Assembly: GCA_964036295.1 (NCBI GenBank) | Contig: OZ038463.1 | Location: 19,269,069-19,333,068, forward strand | Source of the DNA: Plumapathes pennacea | Lineage: Eukaryota > Cnidaria > Anthozoa > Antipatharia > Myriopathidae | DNA: 64,000 nt | Reading direction: 5' to 3' | In this document: piece by piece, positions 23,796 to 36,900 of the stretch | Layout of the letters: every line of letters begins with the position of its first letter | How positions within the stretch are numbered: the first letter of the stretch is position 1 | Program-made: the position numbers and the translations under genes | The notes under the pieces: generated by a model | What the model was told of the DNA's origin: nothing | The model's input: the letters and a program-made list of their open reading frames with translations, nothing else | Databases searched by the model: none

Positions 23796-26700
23796 TCAAA
23801 ACACCTTTCCTCTTTGCCTGGTGGGGTCCGTGACATCTTCCTCACTTTCGGTGTATTCCCACAGACCCAGAGTACCGTCCCACTGGAAAATAAAAGTATG
23901 CGCTCGTGAAAAAAGTGAACCTTGCTTCCTGGACAACGAACGTCTGCGCACTCATAAACACACGACAAATCGCAGCCCCTTATAAAGTAAGAACTATACC
24001 GTATGAATACCATAAACACCTGTCCCGCCTTTCCTCCCCCCAATACACTCAAAGACAACGCTATTTCAGCCTACTATGCTTGAACTAAAGGCAGAAGTTC
24101 TCTTTGACTTGTTCCTTTACAGTGTTACACTCGAAACGCAAGTTCAAACTTCTCTCACCGTAGATGCTTTGCGCGCCCATGTTTATATTTACATCCGTGG
24201 CTCGCCTTTCCCGAGGCGCCCAGGTTATGACTGATCAATCTGACTGTCGTTGCTTGCCGTATTCAATACACTTTCTGAGTTTGTGCTGGTTTATTTCGCG
24301 ATAGAACGTAGAAATACATGAGAATCCGCCATTTTCGTATGATACGAAGATGGCCGCCGTCAGTCACTGAGCGCACTAAGCATCCGAGAGTGAGAGGGTC
24401 GGTGAGAGGGTCTCTTTGAAGTGCTTATGAAGTGAAACTTGTTTCGGTATGTTTCTGTTAGTAGCAATAAAAAAAATTATCCCGAAGTTTAAGAAACTCA
24501 GTGCAAAAACTGACGATTTTATGGCTCACGAAAGGCGACGTGCTTGCAAAAGTGGCTTTCAAATCGCGCGCCAAAATACCACGTGATTTCATTGGATCAC
24601 GTCACGTTGGTTGCAATTACTGCAATCCCTCAAAAGTAGATCACAGAGGTTTCGCCATACTCAGGGAGGTTAGATAATTTAACCATGACTAAACCTAACC
24701 CTAACCTAAAACTAACGTCCACTTTTTACACATATCGACCTTTGGTCAATTCGTCATCGTCTTTCCCCACGCCACGCAATCAAAAACTAGTTCTCCCAAA
24801 TACCATTGTCAAACTTTTCTCCCCATGATACACCACCCTCCTGTGTTATTGATTTGTTGTCCTGAAAGTAATTGTGATACTTATTGTTTTGCGCTGTTTT
24901 ATTGGCCCACAGTATGGCAGCATTTTTGGTCTGGCTGTTAAGCTGGTTTTGGGTCAAGAACCGGCATTTGGTTGCCCAAAGATCACGTCATAATTTGATT
25001 AGTTTACCCGGGCCCCGTGTTTGATCTTTTAACCGCTGACTCACCGAGGTGCTCACAATACTGGACTCGTACGGATGCCACGATACGTCACGAACACATG
25101 ACCTCTGTGGTGACGTCAAGGATTGGTAAGCAATGGCGTTCATTAAGAGCTACCTTACCCTACACAACCGGGAACCTGTAAACTGCACTCAGAAGTTCAG
25201 GCTCGTACTGCCATATTCTCTGACCACTTCTAAAAGTTGAAAAAGCACAAACCCTGAACTCCGCTATAAACCTTTATCACGGTCATGTAAGCTTAGGAAA
25301 AGCTTGGCCAAATAGGACACACCACTTGAAAGAGCATAGCAAGCTTAGTCAATGCACAAACTTCCAGATTCATAAACCAAAATCGCTATTTTCAAAATTG
25401 CACAATTTATACAAGGTTTTGTATAGAAGAATTGACTTAACAAAACTTTATACAAAGTACATTATTAACTAAGTTTGCTATGCTCTTCTCAGTGGTGTGT
25501 CTTATGTTAATGTTTGGTCAACCATTTTATACTGTAACAAAGGTCTACTCTACTACATGAACATTGAACGTAGCGATCGCTACAATCATGGTCAAAATTG
25601 TTGGGACGATTTCAAGTTTACCCCCCCATTCAATGTTGGGTAGTTGAGCATGGTTCGGCTTATAGCTGCACCACGGGCCAACATTGAATGGAGATGAGGG
25701 GGAGGGACTTGAAAACAAGAAATATGAGACCCCCATAGGTTGTACGGATTTACATTGTGCTCCGGATGTGCGTAAGAGGAGCGTCCCAACGACTTTTGAC
25801 CATGATTGTAGTTTTAACTTTGACCGTTCAAGAGTTGGAAGGTTTTACGTCATGTACTGCACCACATTACGTCCCCGCCAATCGTTCGCATTTGCCACAA
25901 AATTTCCCCTACGGCGTTTCACCTCACAAAGCGAGGGCAGATTTAGACGCACCAGATCTATTGTAAAAACAATTCTCTATTACGTTAAACCCACAGATGG
26001 AAAACAACTCCATTAAAAGTCGCAGTTGCGTCAGGTGATCTTGACTCGATAGCCCTGTGGTTTCTTTTTTCAGTAACTTCCTTCTCTTTTCTCTATTCTT
26101 ACCCTAACTATAAAAAATGTATTGAAACAAACTGGACAGTAATGTATGTGAATTATGTTTGTTATGTATTTTGGCGTAACCATCTGGAGAGAAGTAAATA
26201 AATTGATTGATTGATTGATTGATTAAAACTCCGGGGTTGTTGTGGTAAGACTAAACACGGAAACGTAGTTTGCGGAATAAATCAAATCCTGCACTCAACT
26301 AAACGCCCCCCATTGGATGTTGTTGTTGTTTTAATGACAGAAACTAAGATATAACTCGAGCAACGCAACAACAGAACTTCACGTTTTGTTTTGCAGTTTT
26401 AAATTAGGAGGTCCCTTGGTATCAATATCGTATGGTGCAAGTGCTTTGGGGTTTAACGTCAACTATCGGTTGGAGACGTGAGCCGGCTTTCCGCTGTGCG
26501 GGTGTTCTCCGTAATCACCGGAAGCTAACTCTTGACGCACGACCACACAGATTCTTTCCGAGAACCAACGGAAGTATGACAACCCCGGAGGTATAAGGGT
26601 GTATGGAGGATAAAATACCCGTAAATATCTCGGTTATAAGGTGTGTTTACCACTTCACCAAAATAAATAAAAACAAAACAAAACAAAAAAATCTAAAAAT

Positions 26701-29700
26701 TTCGGTTCAAGATCAAATGGATCAGACAATTTGCGTAAAATCCAAATTGTGCGGAATACCTTCAGAGGTACTGCTTTTCGGTAAGGATTTTTCGGAAATT
26801 GTGGACCACCTCTCCAGGTCGTCTTCTTTTTTCGAAAATTCCGGAATGACCGATGGTCAAATGAAAACCCCCCTCTTTTTTCTGCTTGGAACCGACCGCC
26901 GAAATTTTCCGTACCATCTGAATATTTCTTCAGTTTCCAGTTTCCTTTTGCCGGAATCACTTGTGTAATTAACTGCCCAAAATATGGAGTGGCAAATAGT
27001 AAGCACCATTCCTTCCGGATGGTCAGTTAAATTGGAAAATCGCTTATCATTACGCAACAGTCCCTACAACCGGATTTTTCCTCCCCCCGCCTCCACTTTT
27101 CCCCTTATTTCCTTAGTATAGAGTGAACTCTCTCTAAGACAGACACTCTGGGTCCGCCTTAGAGAGAGGTCAGTTACAGAGAAACAAGTGAAAATCGGCA
27201 AAGACCAAATCTGCAGGCTGTCCGCCTTAAAGTAGTGTCCACTTTAGACAGGTGTCCGCTTAGATAGAGTTGACTGTAAATGTCCTTACGGAATATTGTA
27301 CCACTTCAAATAAAATCAAGGCTTTAGCTTCAACTTATTCGGCTCATGTCGAAACGTTTTTTGTTTGAACCGCTTACAATATTCTCATTTTTCAGTTGAC
27401 TTACGGACGTGCGAGCATCTGGTCGAGACAGTCTGCCTTGCCTGCCCACTTTGCACGCACAACCTCGTGAGACTCGTCTATTATATAGAGGATATTACAC
27501 GGTGGCGCGAGGATATGAATTTTATTTTCGAGTGGTAAAAACAATATTTTACGAACGAGCGCTTCGCGAGTGAGTAAAATATTGTTTTCACCACGAGAAA
27601 ATAAAATCCATATCTTCAAGCCGCCGTGTAATTTTCTTTTTATTATATAGACACGAGTGTTTTACGAGGAAATGCACAAACAACCGTGCAAAAGCGGGAA
27701 ATGATGCTATCGATATCCTCACTAGTGAGGATATGGAAAATACGCCACTCGGGTCCCGGATGTAAATTCATAAGGATTTTACGCACGGTATATTTCCCAG
27801 TAATACACTCGTGTCTATATAATAAAAATTGTCACGTACAGACTAATTCAAAACGGTGTGCCCAATAAATATCACAAGCATAAAGGATACATGTCCACGG
27901 AGCCTTCTCACCAGCTTCCCAGTTAACACGTCATAAACTGCAAGGTTAAACATACTCGCGTCAAAACTAACGTCATCACATCACACTTAAAACACGTCAG
28001 ATTTATCAGAGCGGACGTCATCATCACATTGAAAATTCGTCAGATTTATCAAAACGGACGTCATCATATCAACGAAAAATTCATCAGATTTATTAAAAAG
28101 CACGTCAGAATCACCAAAATTGACGTTATAATATCATACTAAAAATACGTCCGATTTATCAGAAAGGACGTTATCATCACATTGAAAATACGTCACACTA
28201 AAAACACGTCAGCATCACTAAAACTGACGTCATCGCATCACACTGGAAATACGTAAAAACTGACGTCAACCTTTGGCAGTGAAAAACGTTAAAACGAAAC
28301 AAGTAAAAAAAAAAAACAAACAAACAAAGACAGCTTCAGGTACACAATGCACTCACTGACAACGCTTCCAGTAGAGCAGCCGGAGTAGATGTACCTCTGA
28401 AACGAAACAGAATGAAACCAGTAAACCAACAGGCAAATTTACTTCGCTCTCTGATCTGCGCAGGAGGTAGTGAAGGCTTAAAATTGTTAGAAGTAGTTTC
28501 CGGGCGGTTGAACACCTTGGTGAAATCATCGTAACACTATTAACCCTTTAACTCTCAAGCTTAAAATACAGATTCTCCCAACCACTAAATAGAAAAATGT
28601 ATGAGTGATGAAAAGAGAATACATGTTTTAATCAGCTGTTATTTGAGCAACGTATCAAATGCCAAATTCTCCTTACTGTATGATATTTCTAGTGAGAAAC
28701 TGAAGGAGAATATTGAAGTTGATCACTCTTGGGAGTCAAAGGGTTTTAATTCGTCCCGTGAGTATACTCGGGCAAAGAAACTTCAGACCACAGTTGCTGC
28801 AGTGAGTCTGTATATTCATTCCTGGGTGTCCACCTGTCTATATTTGAGTGTCTCCACAGGTTCAGTGGTGTGTGTCCGTTCAGACTGTTTGTAGGTCTGT
28901 TTACCTGTCGGTTGGTCTGTTTTTATGTCTGTTGGTCTGTGTGTGTGTGTGTGTGTGTGTGTGTCTGGTCTGGTCTGGTCTGCTCGTCTGTCTAACAGCG
29001 TGACTGTCTGTCTGTCTGTGGTCCTGTGTGAACTGACCTGTCCGGTGGTCTGAGCGGGAGAGAAGTAGCAGCGTATCAATGTGTGCAGGACTCCGTGGCC
29101 ACGATACGTCATTAGCGAGGTGTCCCCGGGGATCTTATCGGCTCGCTGCACTAAAGGAAAGACAAAAAGTAAAATGTCATCACGTTCAGCACAATATAAC
29201 TGGATTCACCTCAAGAACAGGAAAATAGGTTTCTATTACACGATTTCAGATGACTGTCGAAAGTAATCGTGTGATTGCTTTGGTTTTGCGTTTGCTACGC
29301 TTTCCGATTGGTCCTACAAGTTTAGCAACATTCTTGGCCAATCAAGAGCAAAAGCAAAACCTGGTTGCGATATTCTCACGCAAGAAAGCAAGTGGCGATG
29401 GCGTGTTCTCGCACAGTTGATTGGTTAGTAAAACCAATCGCAGTTACTTGTTCTGGTTTTGCTCGTACTTCTAATTAGTCGGACGTACTTTTTGCTCGCC
29501 TCATTGATTGGTTCTGGGATTGCTTTGGTTTTGGTTTTTGACAGTCATCCTGAAAAGCGCTCTAGTACCATTCAAGCCTACACAAAGAAATCAGGTGATT
29601 AAAAAGTTGATGCAAACCTCTCCGAGGAACTCGCTGCCAGCGGTAGTCCCAGCGTTGAAGTGCCACCGCCCTCTTGGTTGCCTTAACGACAAATCAAAAT

Positions 29701-30902
29701 CACGTGGTATACTAAAATAATGCTCTCTAATAGGCCATCTCCAAGCCTGTCGACTCTGTTTCAAACCGAGGCTCAGTGTAAACAATAAGTTTTGATTTGC
29801 ATGAAAATGAACATGCTAATAATTTTCACCAAAAAGGTTTTGCACTAGGTCCCCCCGCCGTCACTTTGTCGCTCGGCCTCAGTCTTCCCTCTTTCGAAAT
29901 GCAAAATGACGGCGTAGCGAACGAACGTGTGTTTCACCCGCATCCAGCTACACAGGCTACGTTTTAACCCTTTCACTCCCAAGTTCAAAATGCAGATTCT
30001 CTCAACCTTTTAAGAGGAAATTGTATGAATGATGTAGTGAGAATTGATAGTTTAATCAGCTATCATCTGAGCAAGATATCAAGAGCCAAGTCCTCCTTAT
30101 CGTAACATGTATTTGTGCTGCCGAAACTAAGGAGAAAATTGAGCTTGACCACTCTTGGGAGTGAAGGGTTAAACAGAGGCAGGAGGCTTCCCGGAAATGA
30201 GCCATTAGAACATTATTTTCAGAAATTATAAACACACGTAGAAATGTTTGACGCCGTAACATTTTAACTTATTAGTGTGACACAGAGGCAAGCATATGGC
30301 ATCTTACCAGACCGTCAAACCGAAGCTTGTGTTATTGTCTTGTCGTAAGTTTCATACTCACACTCACCTCTTCCGCTTCTTGTCCTGAAAACTTCCTGAG
30401 GTCCCACAGTTTGATGGTCTGGTCCTTGGAGTTGCTGATCAGATGGAAGCCATCGCCCTAAAACAACAAAACAACATGAGTATTAGAGCGTTTAACTCTT
30501 TCACTCCCAAGAGTGATCAACTTCAATTTTCTCGCTCAGTCTCTCACCAGAGATATACCATAAAGTAAGGAAAACCTGGCTGATACCCTGATACCCTGCT
30601 CAGATGACAGCTGATTAAACTATCAGTTCTCTCTACATCATCCGTATAATTTCTTCGTAAAAGGTTGAGTGAATCTGCATTTCGAGCTTGGGAGTTAAAA
30701 ACCAACGGACTGCGCGGCCAGGAGAAGCAAGGCTGCTCATAGTTTGCCAGCAACAAAACCCCTTGTTTAAGTTCAGCTCTGAGTTAAAGTGACCAACCTT
30801 GGCATCAATACAAGTGATCCCGTCCGAGTGTCCTGCTAAAACGCCCACCGGAACAGGACAGTCTTCCCTCAGGGTTCGACGATCCCACACCTAAAGTTGA
30901 CA

Positions 30903-30947
<45 letters not shown>

Positions 30948-33900
30948 CGACAACAGCAACAACAACAACAGAAAAGAAAGGCAGAAACATGAAGAACAAC
31001 AGAAATACAGACTCCATTTGATATTAAATGACAGTGTGGCATTTACTAAACGTTAAATATGATATCAATTGACAGAGACAGTGACTAAACTGACAGTGGC
31101 ATTCATGAGACAGTAAGGTATTGATAATGATTGACAGCAACATTGACAGTGGTATTGAATAAGTTTCTATTAGTAGTGGCAGGGGCACTGAAGCTGTAAG
31201 CCTGGTTGCTGGAATACTTCTCTCAAATAAAGTTTATACGACAAAGTCTAACCTAGAAAAACAGACATATGTACTAATGTTATAACTTAAAACTCTAATA
31301 TCTTCCCGTAGTTAAAAGCAAACAAATTAGTGAATTGGAGTTCTTTTGTTGACAATTGGAAGAGTTAGTTGTTTGTTTCAAATATTACGTTGCTGTTTAC
31401 AGTGATTAACACTGAGGCGTTCCTCAGGAAATCTACGTGATCTTGTTATTAATTGAAGATCCTGTTTTAAGAAATGAGCAACAGCAAGTGCGTACACTGT
31501 CGTAGGCGTGTCAGCAGCTTCTCTTCCTTCAGATCTTAACTACAGCCAATCATATCCATCGGAGTGCGTTAGTGTTATTTTAGAATAATCATGATGTTCA
31601 ACTCGTGCATTAACTGTTTATCTCCTGTGAAATACATACCTTGCACAAGCCATCATCGCTTCCAGAAACCACAACTTGAGAGCTGGCGTCAGCAAAGGCG
31701 ACAGCGTTGACATCGTCCTCATGTGCATCTGTCTGTTGACAAAATAACAAGACCAGGGCCCGGTTGTTCAAAGAGTGTATAGCGCTATTCGCCGGATAAA
31801 TCGCTATCCAGTGGATAGAATTAACCATTAAGCTTAATTCAGTCAAGAGGATAAGGATTTATCCTGTGGATAGCGCTATCCACTCGTTGAACAACCGGGC
31901 CCAGGAAAATAGGCACTTGGCTAACCACACACGTCCATAGTAAAACTCTACAGCAGTAACATGAACTGCAAACAAAGTTGATAGATGCCCTCAAAAAGGC
32001 ATGCAGAGCGGAGTTTTGGATGATTGAACTGGAAATGACGTTTTCTGGTATGGCTTAATGGTTTCTTCTCCAAAGTAAAACCAAACGAAATACAGATTTC
32101 GCTTTTGAAGTGTTTCTTCGACTCGACACGGATAGAAAACTCCTGAACTAGGTAATGAAAGCTAAAAGGTATCAGTAACCCTACAAGGAAGCTCCTATGA
32201 GTACATTCAGTAGCAATTGAGTTCTCTACAGATTTATTTAATTTTATTACACGACTTCACATTTTCGAGTGCAAATACGGGCCAAAACGAGTGCAAAGTT
32301 GGAAGCGTATTTCACTCGTCAGGAGCTTACGTAATCAATTTTCGCAAGCAAAGTTTACGAACGCGTCATTGTTTGTTCCATTTTGCGCCCGGCGAGAACG
32401 TTTGCCCTGCTTCGTTTGTCGTATAATGAACAATTTATTACACGAAAAGTCGTGCAATACGGCTGTATTTTTACGAGTCAGTTTTATTTTGTCTCGCCTG
32501 AAGCAGGCTCGAAAAAAATACTCCGCCGTATTGCACTCCTTCCCGTGTAATAACCTCTTTTTACTATGGTTACAGGGCTACGGTCACGCGCAGTAGTAAA
32601 TGTACTGTTTGAAAAACCAATTAAATGGCACGCGCGTTCCTACACGTTCAACAAACCAATTAAATAGCGCGCGCGTTTCTACACGTTCAACAAGCCAATT
32701 AAATAGCGCGCGCGTTTCTACACGTTTAACAAAACAGCTAAATGGCGCGCGCGCTCCTACACGTTAAACAAACCAATAAATGGCACGCGCATTCCTACAC
32801 GTTCAACAAACCAATTAAATGGCGCGCGCGTTCATACATGTTCGACAAACCAATTAAATGGCGCGCGCGTTCATACACGTTCAACAAACCAATTAAATGG
32901 CGCGCGCGTTCATACACGTTCAACAAACCAATTAAATGGCACGCGCATTCCTACATGTTCACTAAACCAATTAAATGGCGCGCGTTCATACACGTTCAAC
33001 AAACCAATTAAATGGCGCGCGCGTTCATACACGTTCAACAAACCAGCTAAATGGCACGCGCATTCCTACACGTTCAACAAACCAATTAAATGGCGCGCGC
33101 GTTCATACACGTTCAACAAACCAATTAAATAGCGCGCGCGTTCCTACACGTTCAAAATACCAATCAAGTTGCAGACGCGTTCCTACACGTTCGACAAACG
33201 AATCAAATGCTCTCTATGCGTTCGTACATGTTCAACAGCCAAACAAACCATAGAAATGGCGCGTGCGTTTGTACATGTTCAACATACAAACAAACAGATT
33301 AAATGTTGCGCGCTCTTACACGCTCAACTAATCAAATGGTGCGCGTTTCTACATGTGCAACAGTCATAAGGCCTGGCAAAACAGGACATTGTTGCGGTAA
33401 CATTGTGTCCTTCAATATTGCCAGGGTAGCAAAACGTGGGGCAACATTGTTGCGTTGAGCGCGGACACAACAAATGTTTCCGAGGTTTTTGAGAAACATT
33501 TCTTGTGTCCAAGACAAACTTTGCGTCGTCAACAAATGTTTCGCGCGTGGCAAAACGGGGCAACATTTGGGAAACATGCGCGTGCTAGCAATGTTGCCGC
33601 CACAATGTGTCCCCGTTGCGCTAAAAATCCTTCCGGTGTAACACCCCATTGCAAACGATTTTCGCGATGTTTGCAGTACTGCAACGCGATGCAAGTTTTG
33701 AAAGCAATTAAAAAACTTGCAACACAATTGCGTGAATTTGGAGCAAATCGTCGCTGAGTTCCCACGTTTTCGACAGACAAACAAACGAATGAAATGGCGC
33801 GCGCGTTACTACATGTTCAACAGACAAACAAACCAATTAAGTAACGCGCGCGTTCCCACATCTTCGACAGACAAAAAAACCAATTAAGTAGCGCGCGCGT

Positions 33901-36900
33901 TCCTACCTTTTCGACAGACAAACAAATCAATTAAGTTGCGTGAATTTGGAGCAAATCGTCGTTGAGTTCCCACGTTTCCGACAGACAAACAAACGAATGA
34001 AATGGCGCGCGCGTTCCCACGTTTTCGACAGACAAACAAATCAATTAAGTTGCGTGAATTTGGAGCAAATCGTCGTTGAGTTCCCACGTTTCCGACAGAC
34101 AAACGAATGAAATGGCGCGCGCGTTCCCACGTTTTCGACAGACAAACAAACGAATGAAATGGCGCGCGTTCCTACATGTTCAACAGACAAACAAACCGAT
34201 TAAGTAGCGCGTGCGTTCTAACATTTTCGACAGACAAACAAACCAATGAAATGGCGCACGCGTTCCTCCTGTTCAACAGACAAACAAACCAATTAAATGG
34301 CGCGCGCGTTCGTACATTTTAACAAACAAACAAACCAATTAAATGACGCGCGCGTTCGTACATTTTAACAGACAAACAAACCAATTAAATGGCGCGCGCG
34401 TTCCCACTTTTTTGACAGACAAACGAATGAAATGGCGCGCGCGTTTGTAAATGTTCGACAAACCAACCAACCAAGTTCGACATACAAACAAATTAATTAG
34501 CGCGTGCGTACTTACGCCTGTTCGACAAACATATCATACAGAAAAACACATCCAGGTATGATACCAATACCTTGTACTAGAGTATGCACGGCATCTTGCA
34601 AAAGATTTCATGCTTTTTCAAGTAATGACGTCCAGGAGGCTCACCCTAAGAGTTCTTTGATTGCTTCCTCGATCATACACGTACAGACCGCCAGCATTAG
34701 CGCTGAAACGGAAACAAAGGGACTTAATGGCTGACCACTATCAACAAAGCAGTGACGCGCGCATCCACTCACGAGTGAATGTTGTACAAATACCATTCAA
34801 ATTAGACACCCTTGAAACATAGCGCATCTAGATTGAGGAAAAAGACATCTCGCCATGGAGGGAAGTTGAAAATTAAAGAGATCCTCTCACCGTAGATGCT
34901 TTGCGCGCCCATGTTAATATTTACATCCGGAGCTCGACTTTCCTGAGGCGCCCACGTTATGACTGATGGATCTGACTGTCGCTGCTTGCCGTATTCAATA
35001 CACTTTCTGAGTTTTTGTGCCGATTTATTTCACGATAAAATGTAGAAAAACATGACAATCCGCCATTTTTTTATGATACGAAACTGGCCGACAGTCACTG
35101 GGCGCGCAAAGCATTTACGGTGAGGGGTCTCTTTAAAATTTGAAAGTGGCAAAGAAAGCAAGGTAGCGACTTGTGTATGCGATTTTGACTGCGTCGGCCT
35201 AGAGAATAGCGTGTATTAATGATGAATCGACTAAGGGTCGATGTGTGAAAGCTAGACGCCGTAAAAGAATTTGAAGCTGAAGTTTCAAGGTTCGTCGGAG
35301 CAATCTTTTTGACAGACTATTAACGAATGAAAACGTATTGAAAAGTCCACTATAAAGTAGATGTGGGAAAACTAAACCGGGCATAAAGAAGTTTAAGCTG
35401 ACGTCTCCAGCGTTACCTGACACTCGAAACATCAACTTTAAGCAAACTTCTTTAACCCTTTCACTCCCAAGATCAAACTGCAGATTTTCCCAGCCCTTTT
35501 TTGCACAAGTGACGTGGTGAGAACTGATAGTTCAATCAGCTTTTATCTGGGCAAAGTATTAAAAGCCAAGTTCGCCATACTGTGTAATATATCTCTGGTG
35601 AGAAACTTGAAGGAGAAAATTGAAGTTGGTCACTCTAGGAAGTGAAAGGGGTTAAGTGGTGTTTAGTTTCCCAGTTATCACCAGTGCTTGCATCCAATCT
35701 TTCGTGACTAACATGACAGTTTGGTAGGATTCACTCACCCAGCTAAGATTTCTCGGTTGTCCTGAGAAAATTTGACTGAAAATGCACAAAACTTTCTCTC
35801 GTCAGGGCTGAGTAAGAAAACAAAAGTAGTTTAGACCACTGTGTATAGCAAACTGTTTAGTGAAAGTATTTGAGCAAAGCCTAAACTACTCACAAGCGTT
35901 CTTGTTGGTGCAAGCAGATGGGCTCACGCTAAATTTGGATAGTACACCTTTCACTACTTTCCAAAAATAATTTTATTCCGTTGGTACTTTTTGCGGTTTG
36001 CATCTGGACTCGGTTTGCGGTACCTAATTTTTGTGCCTTCATGAGGCCCATATTTCCTAAAAGATGTACTATTGTGATTGAAAAGGTGGGCTTATTAGTA
36101 TATAATGAACTGGACGTATGAAAGAATGATAATTTCGACTCAATTCCCCTCCCAATTTGGCCATTTTCTCAAGGTTGCGCGTGCATCCAAGTTTCATGGG
36201 CAAAGACTTTCAAATTCGACTTTTAGCTTTCTTTCATGGGGACTGTATTCGGCTTCGACGTAAATGCTTCATGCTCACTCTTATTTGAGTTAGGATGGCT
36301 ATCTCGATTTTTAAAGTCGTTTTCTACAACGTTCACGTATGAATGCTCACTAACCTATCCTCATATTAAAGGTTGTGACCCATCAGGCTTGGATGCCTGC
36401 GCAATCTTCAGAGAAATGGTCTATACACCCCATCTGGGTCCGATGAATGATAATTAGGGAGTCAAATGGTGCCCGATAGACAAGCGGAGGCAGATGATGG
36501 TCTGATGGTGTCAGGTAGAAAGTTGTTTTGGGCTTTGCAATAAAGGGGTGTGATAGTTTACAGATGATAAATAATGTACTCTAGACTTACGCCAGGTCTA
36601 AAGCTTGATGAATGGTATTCTCTCCATAGATGCTACACAAGTGAACTGCAATTATATAAGAACAGACGAAAAATCAAAACCAGGCTTCAAGGCAGTGCTC
36701 TCCTAGTGTGTCCCCCTGAAAACTGCACCATGAAATCCTTTGACCTTTTGAATCTCAAGAACATTTTTTTAAAACTGCAAGATATGTACACTGTATCACA
36801 ACTGCTCATGAACACAAGGGCAAAAACTCGTAGTGTGACCAATCAAAATAAGAAGCTGTTGGTGAGCTAAACTACAGTAAACATGGGACTTACACAGAAG

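Noticed and set aside
23681-24058. 125-codon frame on the minus strand as a gene of its own
   Set aside because: Only 23882-23796 is real, as the last DCAF11 exon; the rest is intron and 3' UTR.
28816-29151. 111-codon frame with THTHTH and RPDT repeats
   Set aside because: The first part (29150-29038) is DCAF11 exon 16. The rest is the GT/TCTG microsatellite in the following intron.
32742-33253. Repetitive basic protein (13-residue repeat)
   Set aside because: The frame exists only because the minisatellite unit is 39 bp. It sits in a DCAF11 intron with no start context or splice partners.
33332-33784. 150-codon minus-strand frame with many Cys and Arg
   Set aside because: It covers the repeated element between the minisatellite arrays. 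No domain is recognisable, and overlapping frames on both strands are also open.
32600-34500. CRISPR-like regular repeats
   Set aside because: Units follow each other without unique spacers, and the host is an animal. This is a minisatellite.
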